A stretch of DNA of 64,000 bases from an uncultured Ruegeria sp. (GTDB lineage Bacteria; Pseudomonadota; Alphaproteobacteria; Rhodobacterales; Rhodobacteraceae): the NCBI RefSeq assembly GCF_947497005.1, contig NZ_CANMFF010000013.1, positions 89,062 to 153,061 on the forward strand, read 5' to 3'. The notes beneath the pieces are model-generated. The model worked only from the letters and a program-made list of their open reading frames with translations. It had not been told where the DNA came from and did no database searches. Shown here piece by piece: positions 18,051-27,445 of the stretch; positions within the stretch are counted from its first letter, which is position 1, and each line of letters begins with the position of its first letter. A program made the translations under genes and the position numbers.

Positions 18051-19064
18051 ATGACCAACTCTGCCTTGATTTTGCGGTTGGACAACCGGCTGGACCATTT
18101 AGTGAATATTGATATCGGCGAACGCGGTGTCGAGCATTTGTTTGAGGCCGCCCGCGCCTTGCAGGGCGAGTCGCTGGTCGGCGCGGCGGCTGACGCATTA
18201 CTGGCTGTTCCCGAAGGCGGGATGGTGGTAATGACCACCGGCTCGGTTTCGCGCGCATGGATCACGCCTGAACTGGGCGAGAATGATGGCCCTTCAGGTG
18301 CGGCGGCGATAGCGCGGGCTTTGGTTCTGGCGCGTAACGCAACTTGCGTGATGCTGTGCGAAGAGACATTGTTGCCCGCCATCCGCAACACCTGTCAGGC
18401 AGCCGGGCTGTTCCCGGTGACGCTGGAGCAGGCTACCGTCGCGAAGACGGACAAAAGCCTCGCTACGATTGTCATGCTGCCTTTTGCTACGGAGGATGAA
18501 AGTGGGCAGGAGCAGGCCAAAGCACTTCTGTCAAACCTGAAACCTGACCTGTTGTTTTCGACCGAAAGGGTGGGGCGCAATGAGCTCGGTGTTTATCACT
18601 CCATGCGTGGTATCGATTATGGGATGGGACGCGCGCGTGTCGATGCCCTGTTCGATTTGGCAATGAAACGCGGCGTTCCCGTTATTGCCGTCGGGGACGG
18701 CGGCAATGAGATCGGCATGGGCAGGGTTGCTGACCATGTTAAAACCCATGTGCCTTATGGCGATGTTTGCCAATGCGGATGCGGTGGTGGGATAGGCGCG
18801 GTAACCGGTTGTGACGTGCTGGTGACGGCGGCCTGTTCCAATTGGGGCTGCACCGCAATTGCGGCAGCCATGGCCGCCCGTGCTGGTGACGAAAAACTGC
18901 TTCACACTCCGGAACGCGAGGCTCTGTTGCTGGACACTATGGTCGCCAATGGCCTGATCAATTCCACGCATGGCATCGTCGACGACAGCGTCGACGGTTT
19001 CCCGCGCCAAAGCCATATTGCGGTGACCGAGCTTTGCCGCACGATTGTAAGCCGCGCGCTCTGA
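18051..19064 (+). CDS. DUF4392 protein, D-glutamate cyclase-like
   Basis: A 337-residue protein matching the DUF4392 / D-glutamate cyclase C-terminal domain pattern, with VIAVGDGGNEIGMGRV near residue 220, VVMTTGSVSRAW in the N-terminal third, THVPYGDVCQCGCGGG and VTAACSNWGCTAIAAA. Mitochondrial DGLUCY homologues convert D-glutamate to 5-oxo-D-proline. The gene starts at the base after the SelA-like stop and is 19 bases before the second class-V PLP gene. Its presence hints at a D-glutamate- or lactam-like intermediate in this pathway. The biochemical role here is inference. Confidence 0.75.
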   Translation: MTNSALILRLDNRLDHLVNIDIGERGVEHLFEAARALQGESLVGAAADALLAVPEGGMVVMTTGSVSRAWITPELGENDGPSGAAAIARALVLARNATCVMLCEETLLPAIRNTCQAAGLFPVTLEQATVAKTDKSLATIVMLPFATEDESGQEQAKALLSNLKPDLLFSTERVGRNELGVYHSMRGIDYGMGRARVDALFDLAMKRGVPVIAVGDGGNEIGMGRVADHVKTHVPYGDVCQCGCGGGIGAVTGCDVLVTAACSNWGCTAIAAAMAARAGDEKLLHTPEREALLLDTMVANGLINSTHGIVDDSVDGFPRQSHIAVTELCRTIVSRAL

Positions 19065-19083
19065 CTAAGTACAGGACACCCCA

Positions 19084-20343
19084 ATGATCCAGAATAACTC
19101 CGCCCTGATAGACGCCATCCGTGACCGGTTCGCGCATGTGGACAACTGCCCGTTTCAGGGCGAGCGTATCTTTTTCGAAAACGCTGGCGGCGCACTGACG
19201 TTGAAGTCGGTTGCCGAAACTTCGGCCTTCTATGCCGCGATCCCGGACAATCCGGGGCGCGTCAACCCGGCAGGACAAGGCACACAGAACGTGATCAACA
19301 AGGCCAAGCAGGACCTGGCCGTTTTCATGAACGCCTCAAGCGGGCAATTTTTTGCGGGCGAAAGCGGCACCGAGCTTTTGTTCCGCATGATCCGCACAGC
19401 TTGCCTAGTTGCCCCCAAAAGCACCAAGGTGATCGGGTCGTCCATCGAACACCCGGCGACTCGCAGTGCCGCGCGCCGCTGGGCCGAGATTGCAGAGTTG
19501 GACTATGTGAACGTTCCCCATGATGATGACACAGGCTTGGTCACGGCCGAGGACTATGCCGAGCTGATGACCCCGGATGTCGCGGTGGCGACGATTCTTC
19601 ATGCCTCACCCGTGACGGGCATGGGCATGGATGTGGCAGCAATTTCGGCGGCAATCCGCGCTGTTGCACCGGATTGCCTTATCATCGTGGATGGCATCCA
19701 ACACGCGGCCCACGGACAGATGGATATCGATGCCTATGACGTCGATGGTTATGCAATCTCGCCCTATAAGGTGTTTTCGCGCCATGGCTACGGCATCGCG
19801 TGGATATCGGATAAGCTAAGCGCTTTGCCGCATGATATGCTGATCAACGCCCCTGCGACGGGTTGGGAATTCGGCACGCGCGACGCCGGGTCTTACGCGA
19901 CCGCGTCGGATGTGGTGTCTTATTTCGACTGGCTGGGCGGAGAAGTGTCCGACGAGACCGATCACCGCAAACGGATCGAGGCGGCAGGTCGCGCCATTCA
20001 CGCCTATGAGACACACCTGACCAATACCGCCATCAATGGCACCGGCAACCTGCCTGGGCTGTGCGACATGGATCATGTCACTATTCTGGCTGGTGCTGAC
20101 AACCCTGCGCGAGAAGGGCTGGTGTCCATCGTGGTCGAGGGCAGAGCATCCGAAGACGTGGTCGACGTTCTGAATCAGCAAGGCATCCGCACACATACCC
20201 GCAAGGCCGATCATTACTCGGGTAACGTTCTTGATCCGTTAGGTCTGCTGGATTGCATCCGCATCTCGTTTTGCCATTACAACACCGAACAGGAAATTGC
20301 TCGTCTGCTGGCTGCGATCAAGGAGCTGGGTAAGGAATGCTGA
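19084..20343 (+). CDS. Class-V PLP enzyme, cysteine desulfurase-like family (copy 2)
   Basis: A 419-residue paralogue of the gene at 9008, colinear along its length: same N-terminus (IFFENAGGALTL), same VDGIQHAAHGQMDIDAY block, Schiff-base lysine K229 (ISPYKVFSRHGYG), and the same IRTHTRKADHYSGNVL segment without a desulfurase cysteine. It ends the aminotransferase operon, 19 bases after DUF4392, and faces a convergent DMGDH-type gene. Two such paralogues flanking one operon suggest gene duplication and specialisation towards related substrates. Reaction unknown. Confidence 0.8.
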   Translation: MIQNNSALIDAIRDRFAHVDNCPFQGERIFFENAGGALTLKSVAETSAFYAAIPDNPGRVNPAGQGTQNVINKAKQDLAVFMNASSGQFFAGESGTELLFRMIRTACLVAPKSTKVIGSSIEHPATRSAARRWAEIAELDYVNVPHDDDTGLVTAEDYAELMTPDVAVATILHASPVTGMGMDVAAISAAIRAVAPDCLIIVDGIQHAAHGQMDIDAYDVDGYAISPYKVFSRHGYGIAWISDKLSALPHDMLINAPATGWEFGTRDAGSYATASDVVSYFDWLGGEVSDETDHRKRIEAAGRAIHAYETHLTNTAINGTGNLPGLCDMDHVTILAGADNPAREGLVSIVVEGRASEDVVDVLNQQGIRTHTRKADHYSGNVLDPLGLLDCIRISFCHYNTEQEIARLLAAIKELGKEC

Positions 20344-20367
20344 CACGTTGTTCAAGGCTTGTAGACC

Positions 20368-22782
20368 TCAGCCGCGCATCCGTTCATTGCCCGGATCGTA
20401 TAGCGGACGCAGGCTTGCCTGTGCCTGAACAGCTTGTCCGGCGACAATCACTCGGTAGTATCGCGCGGCAAGCGCGGTCATCGCCATTCCTTCAGGTCGG
20501 GTTACATATCCTAAACCCACGGCTCCACCAACGCTCCAGCCATAGCTGGCCGAGGTCAGGCGTCCGACGATCTGACCGTCACACAAGATCGGCTCTTTCC
20601 CGAAGACCAGCGGTTCAGGGTCGTCCAGCCTGAAGGAAAGCAAGCGGCTTGAAGCTCCTGTCGCTTTGCGGGCCTCGATTGCGCTTTTGCCGATAAATTC
20701 GGTCGAAAAATCGCAGGCGAAAGTCAGGCCGCTCTCCACTGGGCTGTCAAAGGGGCCAATATCATGTCCCCAGTGCCGGAAACCCTTTTCGATCCGACAA
20801 CTATCCACTGCCATCCCGCCGCACAAACGCGGTGCATTCGGTGCAGCCATGATCGTCTCGAATGCATGCTGGGCATACTCGGAAGGCACATGCAATTCCC
20901 ATCCCAACTCACCGACATAGGTGATCCGCTGCGCCCGAATCGGCGCGTGCCCGATATGCAGCGCCTGCCAGGTACCAAACGGGAAGACGTCGTTCGACAG
21001 GTCAGTATCGGTCAGGTCCGTCAAAAACTCTCTCGCGCGTGGACCCATCACCGCCAGCGTCGTCTCGGCCGACGTTGCGTTCACGACCGAAGTTCCAGAG
21101 CCAAGTAACTGCGTTTTCAGCCAGTATTCGGTTTGCGGCTCGGCACTGGCAGAGGCCATGATCATGTAACGTGTATCGGTCAGGCGGGCGACAGTCACAT
21201 CCGCCTCGATCCCGCCTTGTCGGTTGAACATGTGGGTATAGAGTAAAACGCCCGGCGCAACGGCCATGTTGGCACCGCATAGCCGTTGCATCTGTGTCTG
21301 CGCGTCTTGCCCGTCGACAATGAAACGACCAAAGGTCAGGTCGATCAAGCCAAGATCCCCGCGCAGCGTCAAATGCTCGGTCTTCCAATCGTCGAACCAG
21401 GGCTCGTTCCCGAAACCATCCGTCATTTCGCGCCCGTAATAAAGGGGGCGTTCCCATCCATTGGCGCTGCCGAACTGTGCGCCTGCGCCTCTTAAATGGG
21501 CATAATAGGGCGTCCGGCGCAGCCGCCGCGCCTTGGTTTTGCGCAGATAAGGCCAATGCATCGCATAGGCATGGCCCAGCGTTTCCGCCGCTTTAGTGGC
21601 CGTATAACTGCGTGCATTCAGACCCGGCACGATGCGGCGGCTGTCCACATCGGTCAGGTCCGTTGTCATGTGACCGTTCAAGATCCACTCGGCCAGCGCT
21701 TTTCCGGCTCCCGGTCCATTCTGAATACCGGTCGAGTTGAAACCGGCAGCGACCCAGTAACCTGACACTTCCGGGACCGGCCCCAGATAGGGCTTGGCAT
21801 CCGGGGTAAAGCACTCCGGTCCGTTGAAGAACTTGCGAATGCCCGAGCTCGCCAGCGCTGGAACTCGCTCCATCGCTGCTTCGAGTATCGGGTGAAGGTG
21901 TTCTTCATCGCAGGGCAACTCATCGAATTCGAAAGCTTCGGGCAAGCCGCCCTTGGGCAACCACGGAGTGGCATTGGGTTCAGAGCAGCCGATCAGCAGT
22001 TTGCCTGCGTCTTCTTTGTAATAGGCGTATTCGTCCAACACCCGCAGAACCGGCAGGTCGCCGGTCACGCCTTCAATCGGGTCCGTCACTACATAATAGT
22101 GGTTGGTGTAGTGCAAAGGAATTTGCACGCCATGGGTCAAACCAAATTCACGCGCCCACATGCCGGTTGCATTGACCACATGCTCTGCCCGGACCAAGCC
22201 CTGTTCGGTTTCCACACCGGTAGCGCGGCCATTTTCGATAACCACACGGGTCACCTGCGTGTCTTCAAAAACCTGCACACCATGCATCCGCGCGCCCTTG
22301 GCCAGCGCTATTGTCGTGTCGATGGGGTTGGTATAGCCATCACCAGGAAACCAGAATGCGCCTTTCGCGTTTTGGGTCGACAAAAGCGGCCATCGATCCT
22401 GAGCCTCGGCCAGGCTGATCTCTTCCGCGCGCAGGCCGCAGCCATGGGCATAATCCACCTTGCGGCGCAGCTCTTCCATTCGGGCTTGGGTCAACGCCAG
22501 CGTCATCGAACCGTTGCGCTTGAAACCTGTGCTCTGGCCGGTCTCGTCCTCAAGGCTCTCCATCAAGTCGAGGCCGTATTTCGCCAGGGCAGACATGACC
22601 GGCACGCCCTGTGTTTCGCTGACCAGCCCGGCGGCATGCCATGTGGTGCCTGATGTCAATTTCTTGCGTTCGAACAGGGCTGCTGAACAGCCTGCTTTCG
22701 CCAGATGATAGGCGATGGCGCAACCGACGATGCCACCACCTATGACCGCAACCTGAACGTGGTTGGGATGAGGTTTTGCCAT
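20368..22782 (-). CDS. FAD-dependent oxidoreductase with GcvT domain (SARDH-like, paralogue 2)
   Basis: An 804-residue protein: GGGIVG Rossmann motif, LTSGTTWHAAGLV with covalent-FAD histidine H49, DAO domain to about residue 410, then a folate-binding GcvT-like domain with GGIEADVTVARL and ELGWELHVPSE. The Gly-Thr-Thr-Trp-His form and the aspartate in IEADVTV both match sarcosine dehydrogenase rather than DMGDH. It should demethylate a secondary N-methyl amine such as sarcosine. It is the last gene of a leftward set (MttB-like, paralogue 3, this gene) with gaps of only 3-4 bases, and it converges on the class-V gene. Confidence 0.88.
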   Translation of the reverse strand: MAKPHPNHVQVAVIGGGIVGCAIAYHLAKAGCSAALFERKKLTSGTTWHAAGLVSETQGVPVMSALAKYGLDLMESLEDETGQSTGFKRNGSMTLALTQARMEELRRKVDYAHGCGLRAEEISLAEAQDRWPLLSTQNAKGAFWFPGDGYTNPIDTTIALAKGARMHGVQVFEDTQVTRVVIENGRATGVETEQGLVRAEHVVNATGMWAREFGLTHGVQIPLHYTNHYYVVTDPIEGVTGDLPVLRVLDEYAYYKEDAGKLLIGCSEPNATPWLPKGGLPEAFEFDELPCDEEHLHPILEAAMERVPALASSGIRKFFNGPECFTPDAKPYLGPVPEVSGYWVAAGFNSTGIQNGPGAGKALAEWILNGHMTTDLTDVDSRRIVPGLNARSYTATKAAETLGHAYAMHWPYLRKTKARRLRRTPYYAHLRGAGAQFGSANGWERPLYYGREMTDGFGNEPWFDDWKTEHLTLRGDLGLIDLTFGRFIVDGQDAQTQMQRLCGANMAVAPGVLLYTHMFNRQGGIEADVTVARLTDTRYMIMASASAEPQTEYWLKTQLLGSGTSVVNATSAETTLAVMGPRAREFLTDLTDTDLSNDVFPFGTWQALHIGHAPIRAQRITYVGELGWELHVPSEYAQHAFETIMAAPNAPRLCGGMAVDSCRIEKGFRHWGHDIGPFDSPVESGLTFACDFSTEFIGKSAIEARKATGASSRLLSFRLDDPEPLVFGKEPILCDGQIVGRLTSASYGWSVGGAVGLGYVTRPEGMAMTALAARYYRVIVAGQAVQAQASLRPLYDPGNERMRG

Positions 22783-22786
22783 GGAG

Positions 22787-25204
22787 CTACCCCCTCAGCC
22801 GCTCGTTTTCGGGATCATAAAATGGCACAGCGGTCACAGTCGCATTGATTTGTACGCCCAGCACTTCGATCTGGTACACATCTCCTGGCTGTGCCGCCTC
22901 GGTCAGATAACCAAGTGCGATGCGTTTGCCGATGCGGAATCCGGTTCCACCGGAACTGACATAGCCCACAGGTTTGCCTTCGCGGCAGATCGGGTCCGAA
23001 GATAGCGTATCCGCGCCGTGACCATCCAAAACAAAGGCGGTGAAGTGATAGACCTTAGGCCGTTTGGCTTGCTCCAAAAACGCTTCGCGGCCGACAAAAT
23101 GGTTTTTCTTCTTGCTGACAAATCGGTCCAGCCCTGCATCAAACGTGGTGTATTCGATGCCGAAATCCGCGCCCCAACCATGATAACCCTTCTCAAGCCG
23201 CATGGCGTTCAGTGCATAGGAGCCGAATTCGACCATACCCTTTTCAACCCCCTGTTCCATGATTGCGGTGTAGACCGAAACCAAATCGGCGCTGCGAATG
23301 TGCAGTTCCCATCCCAGTTCGCCAACATAGGACACCCGAAGGGCAACGGCTGGCACACCGGCGACGGTGATTTTACGCACCGACATCCAGGGGGCAGCGT
23401 CTTTCGACAGGTCGTCCTGTGTGAGTGGCTGCAACACCTCGCGGGATTTCGGACCCATGACCATCAATGCGGCGTCAAATTCAGAGCCACGGATCAGGGT
23501 CAAGCCCTCATCGGGCAGGTATTGTGATAACCAGTCATGGTCGCGTTGATCGGCCAGTGTGGGTCCGCAAAGCAGATATTTGTATTCGTCCAGCCGCGCG
23601 ATGGTTGCCTCGGACCAGATTTTACCCTTGGGCGTCAACATATAGGACAGTTTGACCCGGCCAACCGGAGGCATCGCGCCACAGAATACATGGTCGAGGA
23701 ACTCAGTCGCCTTTGGTCCTTCAACCTCATACCGTGTGAACCCACCGTGGTCCATCACGCCCACATTGTCGCGCACGCCTTCACATTCGGCTTTGACGGC
23801 ATCGTGCCAAGCCTCGTGATGGAAACTCAGCTGGCCGTCATGCTTGATCTGGTCCGTCTGGAACCAGAATGCGCGTTCCCACCCTGCGATCTGACCGAAA
23901 ACCGCGCCTTTGGCCTTGAGCCTGTCATAAAGCGGTGTGGATTGTACCGGGCGTCCCGCTTTCCACAGGCGATGAGGGTAGGGGATCGCATACTGATGCT
24001 CATAGAGCTCGCTGGCCCGTTTGACGGTATAGTCGAAGGTCGCCCATTCCTCGCTGAAACGACGCGGGTCCCACATCGACATGTCCCATTCGGGTTCGCC
24101 TTCCGTGATCCATTCGGTCAACGTTTTGGCTGCCGCCGCCGAGTGGGTGATACCTACCGGGAAACAACAGGCGTGATAGAAGTTCGGCAGGCCAAAAGCC
24201 GGACCGCAAAGCGGCGCGCCATCCGGGCTGTATGGGATCGGGCCGTTCACGAATCGGCTGACCCCAGCTTCACCCAGCAACGGCACATGTTCCAACGCGG
24301 CCTCGAGAATTTCGGCGATGTCATCGACACTGTCGGGATAGAGTTGATTGGCAAAGCAATCCGGCAGCCCGTCCAGCCACGCCGGGCGACCTTCGTGACC
24401 GTAAGAACCCAAGAGCAATCCGTTCCGCTCGCGCCGCAGATAGTACATGATGTCCGGGTCGCGGATAAGAGGGAAGTTCTCGGGGTTGGCTTCAAGCTCT
24501 GGTAGGTTCTCGGTGACCAGATATTGGTGTTCCAACGTGACGACGGGCAGCTTCTGGCCGACCATTTCCCCGATTTGGCGACCGTAATAACCCCCGGCAT
24601 TGATGACGATTTCGCAGGTCACATCACCCTTGTCTGTTTGGACCAGCCACTCTCCGGAAGCGCGGCGTCGGATGTCGGTGACCTTGGTGAACCGCGCAAT
24701 CTGTGCGCCCCGATCACGAGCTCCCTTTGCCAATGCCTGTGTCAGCTGCGACGGGTCCACGTCACCCTCGTAGGGGTCGAGGATGCCGCCGATGATGCTG
24801 TCGCCCGAACTGAAGTAAGGGTGCATGTCATCCATTTCGGACGGGGTCAGCATCGCCATGTCATAGCCCAGCCCTTTGGAAATGCCGACCAGATGCAGGA
24901 ACAAGTCCATCCGTTCCGGCGTATGGGCAGGCCAGAACGCGCCGGTATGACGGTAGGTGATCGGGTAATCGACCTCTGAAGCCAGATCCTTGTAGAGTCG
25001 CCATGCATAATTGCCCGCCCGCATCCCGCTCCAGCTGTTGGCGTAAGTCGGGATATTGCCCGCTGCATGCCAGGTCGAGCCACTGGTCAATTCGTTCTTT
25101 TCGATTAGCAAAGTATCGGCGACGCCTGCCTTGGCCAGATGGTACAGGGTGGAGACACCAACAGCGCCGCCCCCGATGATTACTACTTTGGCTTGATTTT
25201 TCAT
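22787..25204 (-). CDS. FAD-dependent oxidoreductase with GcvT domain (DMGDH-like, paralogue 3)
   Basis: The ATG at 25204 (MKNQAKVVIIGGGAVG) is the sensible start; the ORF-track extension covers the end of the MttB gene. The 805 residues carry GGGAVG, LTSGSTWHAAGNI with covalent-FAD histidine H46, and a GcvT-like half with KGKIWSEATIARL and ELGWELHIRS. The Gly-Ser-Thr-Trp-His form and the glutamate in WSEATI match dimethylglycine dehydrogenase. It lies four bases from the MttB-like gene and four from paralogue 2, so a methyltransferase, a DMGDH-like and a SARDH-like enzyme form a possible three-step demethylation operon. Substrate not known. Confidence 0.88.
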   Translation of the reverse strand: MKNQAKVVIIGGGAVGVSTLYHLAKAGVADTLLIEKNELTSGSTWHAAGNIPTYANSWSGMRAGNYAWRLYKDLASEVDYPITYRHTGAFWPAHTPERMDLFLHLVGISKGLGYDMAMLTPSEMDDMHPYFSSGDSIIGGILDPYEGDVDPSQLTQALAKGARDRGAQIARFTKVTDIRRRASGEWLVQTDKGDVTCEIVINAGGYYGRQIGEMVGQKLPVVTLEHQYLVTENLPELEANPENFPLIRDPDIMYYLRRERNGLLLGSYGHEGRPAWLDGLPDCFANQLYPDSVDDIAEILEAALEHVPLLGEAGVSRFVNGPIPYSPDGAPLCGPAFGLPNFYHACCFPVGITHSAAAAKTLTEWITEGEPEWDMSMWDPRRFSEEWATFDYTVKRASELYEHQYAIPYPHRLWKAGRPVQSTPLYDRLKAKGAVFGQIAGWERAFWFQTDQIKHDGQLSFHHEAWHDAVKAECEGVRDNVGVMDHGGFTRYEVEGPKATEFLDHVFCGAMPPVGRVKLSYMLTPKGKIWSEATIARLDEYKYLLCGPTLADQRDHDWLSQYLPDEGLTLIRGSEFDAALMVMGPKSREVLQPLTQDDLSKDAAPWMSVRKITVAGVPAVALRVSYVGELGWELHIRSADLVSVYTAIMEQGVEKGMVEFGSYALNAMRLEKGYHGWGADFGIEYTTFDAGLDRFVSKKKNHFVGREAFLEQAKRPKVYHFTAFVLDGHGADTLSSDPICREGKPVGYVSSGGTGFRIGKRIALGYLTEAAQPGDVYQIEVLGVQINATVTAVPFYDPENERLRG

Positions 25205-25208
25205 CGAC

Positions 25209-26705
25209 TTAATTTTCCAGATGAATGGGCAGGCGTGCGCGCAGGGCGGTTTCGACCCCGGTGGGCAGATGAGAGGGTGTAGGCTGCGCTTCGATCTCTG
25301 CAACGCGGGCGATGGCGCGATCCCAAACCGTTTGTGCGCCGCTTTCAAGCCAATCATTGACACTCTGACGGTCGCCAAGTGAGGGATAGACGTATTCTTT
25401 CGTCATCAGGTCCAGCGTCTGAGCAGTGCCCAGGAAATGCCCTTCACCGGTCACCACTTTTTCAATCATGTCCAGATCGATAGAGTCTTCAAACATCTCG
25501 ACCCCACGCACCGTGCGCAGGATGGCCCCGCACATATCATTGTCGATTACCAAAGCCTCTTTACTGGCGGCCATGATCGACCCCAGCATTCCGACTGACA
25601 GATTGATCATGTCAGCCCCGCCTTGGGCGGCCAGTGCGATAGTATATCCCTTTTCGTAACCCGACTGCGCATCGACTGTTTTGGCGTCGGTCATGCCCGC
25701 CGATACTGTCGACGGCAGATCAAGGTTCAGCAGCAACTGCGCGGCGGCGGCATTGGCCACCGCTGCCTCGCCCGACCCGCCGGTCATCGCACCGGTGCGC
25801 AGGTCCGAGATGAAAGGCAGGAAAGCTAGAATGCAGGGAAAGCCCGGTTGCATCATGTTGACCAGCACCAGACCAGCCAGAGACTCTGCCAGACCTTGGG
25901 CCAGCGCACCGGCCAGTGAGGCTGGGCTGGTCGCGCCCGCTTGTGCCGCCGAGCAGATTTGCAACGGCATCCCCAGCCGCACGCATTCTCGCATCACGCC
26001 GCAGGCCTCTTCGGCCAGTGTCAGGGGCGGCACCACGTGGCAGACTGAGGCAAAGCAGAAAGGTTGCGTGCGAAACGCGCCTTCGCCCCCCAGGGCTTGG
26101 TCGAACATCCCGACGACGGGTTCTACATTGTCTGGCTCAAAGAAGCTGGTGCCAATTGGCTTCGAGGTTGCCTTCATCGCGGCAAAAGCGGTGTTAATAT
26201 CCAGCGTCAGCGGGTCTTGGAGATCACGTGCCACAACTGGGCGCAGGGAATAGTGAATACTGTCGCAGGCATCGACGATGCGCATCAGGCTGTACAGGTC
26301 CTGCAATGTACTGTCGCGAAACCTGTTTGTGGCCGCATCCAGAACCTGTACGGCGGCCCCACCAGTGCCGATATGCACGCGGCCACCGCCGATTTCGATT
26401 CCTCGATCCCGATTGAATCCAGGCAATTCGACCCTTTTACAGGCCCTTGCAAGCACATCTTCAACCAGACCGCGCGAAAAGGTGATGCGACCGCCTGCCC
26501 GCGCTGAGGCACCGTTTTTCAGGGCAAGATTATGAATATCGTTGGGTGCGCCGGATACACCGATCCGCTCCAGAATGTCGAAAGCCGTATTCGTGATTTG
26601 CGTCAGCTTGCCGTTATCCAACGGTTTGAAGCGTCCGCCAAATGGTGGAGCTGACATCTTTGGCGTCGCGGGATTGGCGAGCCTTTTGTTTCTTGTTCGC
26701 CGCAT
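25209..26705 (-). CDS. MttB-family methyltransferase, non-pyrrolysine (copy 1)
   Basis: A 498-residue COG5598 member from the ATG at 26705 (the ORF track begins two codons earlier at GTG). Motifs: FDILERIGV near residue 40, HIGTGGAAVQVLD, CHVVPPLTLAEEACGVM, SAAQAGATSPASLAG, ISDLRTGAMTGGSGEAA and DAKTVDAQSGYEKGY. The region where archaeal MttB carries pyrrolysine has no in-frame UAG. Characterised non-Pyl relatives (MtgB, MtpB, MtcB) demethylate glycine betaine, proline betaine and carnitine via a corrinoid protein, but no corrinoid protein is present here. It heads the leftward flavoprotein operon, so it likely performs or assists the first demethylation. The substrate is inferred to be a quaternary amine. 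Confidence 0.85.
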   Translation of the reverse strand: MRRTRNKRLANPATPKMSAPPFGGRFKPLDNGKLTQITNTAFDILERIGVSGAPNDIHNLALKNGASARAGGRITFSRGLVEDVLARACKRVELPGFNRDRGIEIGGGRVHIGTGGAAVQVLDAATNRFRDSTLQDLYSLMRIVDACDSIHYSLRPVVARDLQDPLTLDINTAFAAMKATSKPIGTSFFEPDNVEPVVGMFDQALGGEGAFRTQPFCFASVCHVVPPLTLAEEACGVMRECVRLGMPLQICSAAQAGATSPASLAGALAQGLAESLAGLVLVNMMQPGFPCILAFLPFISDLRTGAMTGGSGEAAVANAAAAQLLLNLDLPSTVSAGMTDAKTVDAQSGYEKGYTIALAAQGGADMINLSVGMLGSIMAASKEALVIDNDMCGAILRTVRGVEMFEDSIDLDMIEKVVTGEGHFLGTAQTLDLMTKEYVYPSLGDRQSVNDWLESGAQTVWDRAIARVAEIEAQPTPSHLPTGVETALRARLPIHLEN

Positions 26706-26787
26706 GAACACGTCCGTGGAGAGGAATTTTCCACAGCATCTTAGGAAGGTTAAAAAATTAGCTCAATTCCATTATTTGTAGATTTTG

Positions 26788-26802
26788 ATGAATGAGATTC
26801 AT
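26788..26802. promoter_or_regulatory. Small palindrome upstream of MttB gene
   Basis: ATGAAT-GAG-ATTCAT is a perfect 6+6 inverted repeat in the 150-base gap between ubiX and the MttB-like gene, about 83 bases upstream of the latter's start. It could be an operator for the MttB operon. No binding protein can be named. Confidence 0.3.
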
Positions 26803-26857
26803 GCAAGCGGACTCTGAGTTCTCCTTTAACAACGAAAGCAAAAACTCCGTCTTAAGT

Positions 26858-27445
26858 TCAGGAATCTGCAGTCTCGTTTCGGGGATGCCACTGTCTCGCC
26901 ACCGCGTCACAAATCTTCAGACAGTCCACCGCGCGCGCCGCGATCTGCTCCACGATTTCGGTCATGTTGTTTGGTTTCAGATAGAAGGCTGGCACAGGTG
27001 GCAGGATGATGGCGCCCATTTCCGCAGCTGCTGTCATATTGCGTAGATGAGCCAATGTCAGCGGTGCTTCGCGCGCCAGCAGAACCAAGGGCCGTCTTTC
27101 CTTGAGTTGGACGCCGGCCGCTCGGGTCAGCAGGTTATCGTCCAGACCATGCGCAATTGCAGCCAGCGAGCGCATGGAACAGGGCGCGATAATCATCCCG
27201 GATATCGGCACCGAACCGGACGCGATACTGGCCCCTATATCCGCGGTCGCGTGATGACGGGTCACCAACTGCCGCAATTCACCCAGAGCATCCAGGCCGC
27301 ATTCCTGCCCAAGTGTCAAAGTGGCGGCCGGGCTGACCACAAGGTCGGTCTCGATATCCGCCGACGCCAGCCGTCGTGCCACTGCAAGGCTCAATGCCGC
27401 GCCAGAAGCACCTGATACGCCCAATACAACACGGGTTCTTGTCAT
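26858..27445 (-). CDS. ubiX: Flavin prenyltransferase UbiX
   Basis: The real start is the ATG at 27445 (MTRTRVVLGVSGASGAA), overlapping the ubiD stop as ATGA; 195 residues, as expected. VLGVSGASGAALSLAVARRL is the FMN-binding motif, and IIAPCSMRSLAAIAHGLDDNLLTRAA plus VLLAREAPLTLAHLRNM are the signature of UbiX/Pad1. It makes the prenylated FMN cofactor that the adjacent UbiD needs. The pair is divergent from the ubiTUV operon across a shared FNR-type box, which points to ubiquinone synthesis under low oxygen rather than aromatic acid catabolism. Confidence 0.92.
   Translation of the reverse strand: MTRTRVVLGVSGASGAALSLAVARRLASADIETDLVVSPAATLTLGQECGLDALGELRQLVTRHHATADIGASIASGSVPISGMIIAPCSMRSLAAIAHGLDDNLLTRAAGVQLKERRPLVLLAREAPLTLAHLRNMTAAAEMGAIILPPVPAFYLKPNNMTEIVEQIAARAVDCLKICDAVARQWHPRNETADS

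Noticed and set aside
23537-24505. 322-aa plus-strand ORF opposite DMGDH-like paralogue 3
   Set aside because: Antisense shadow with no family signature; lacks any ribosome-binding site at its start.
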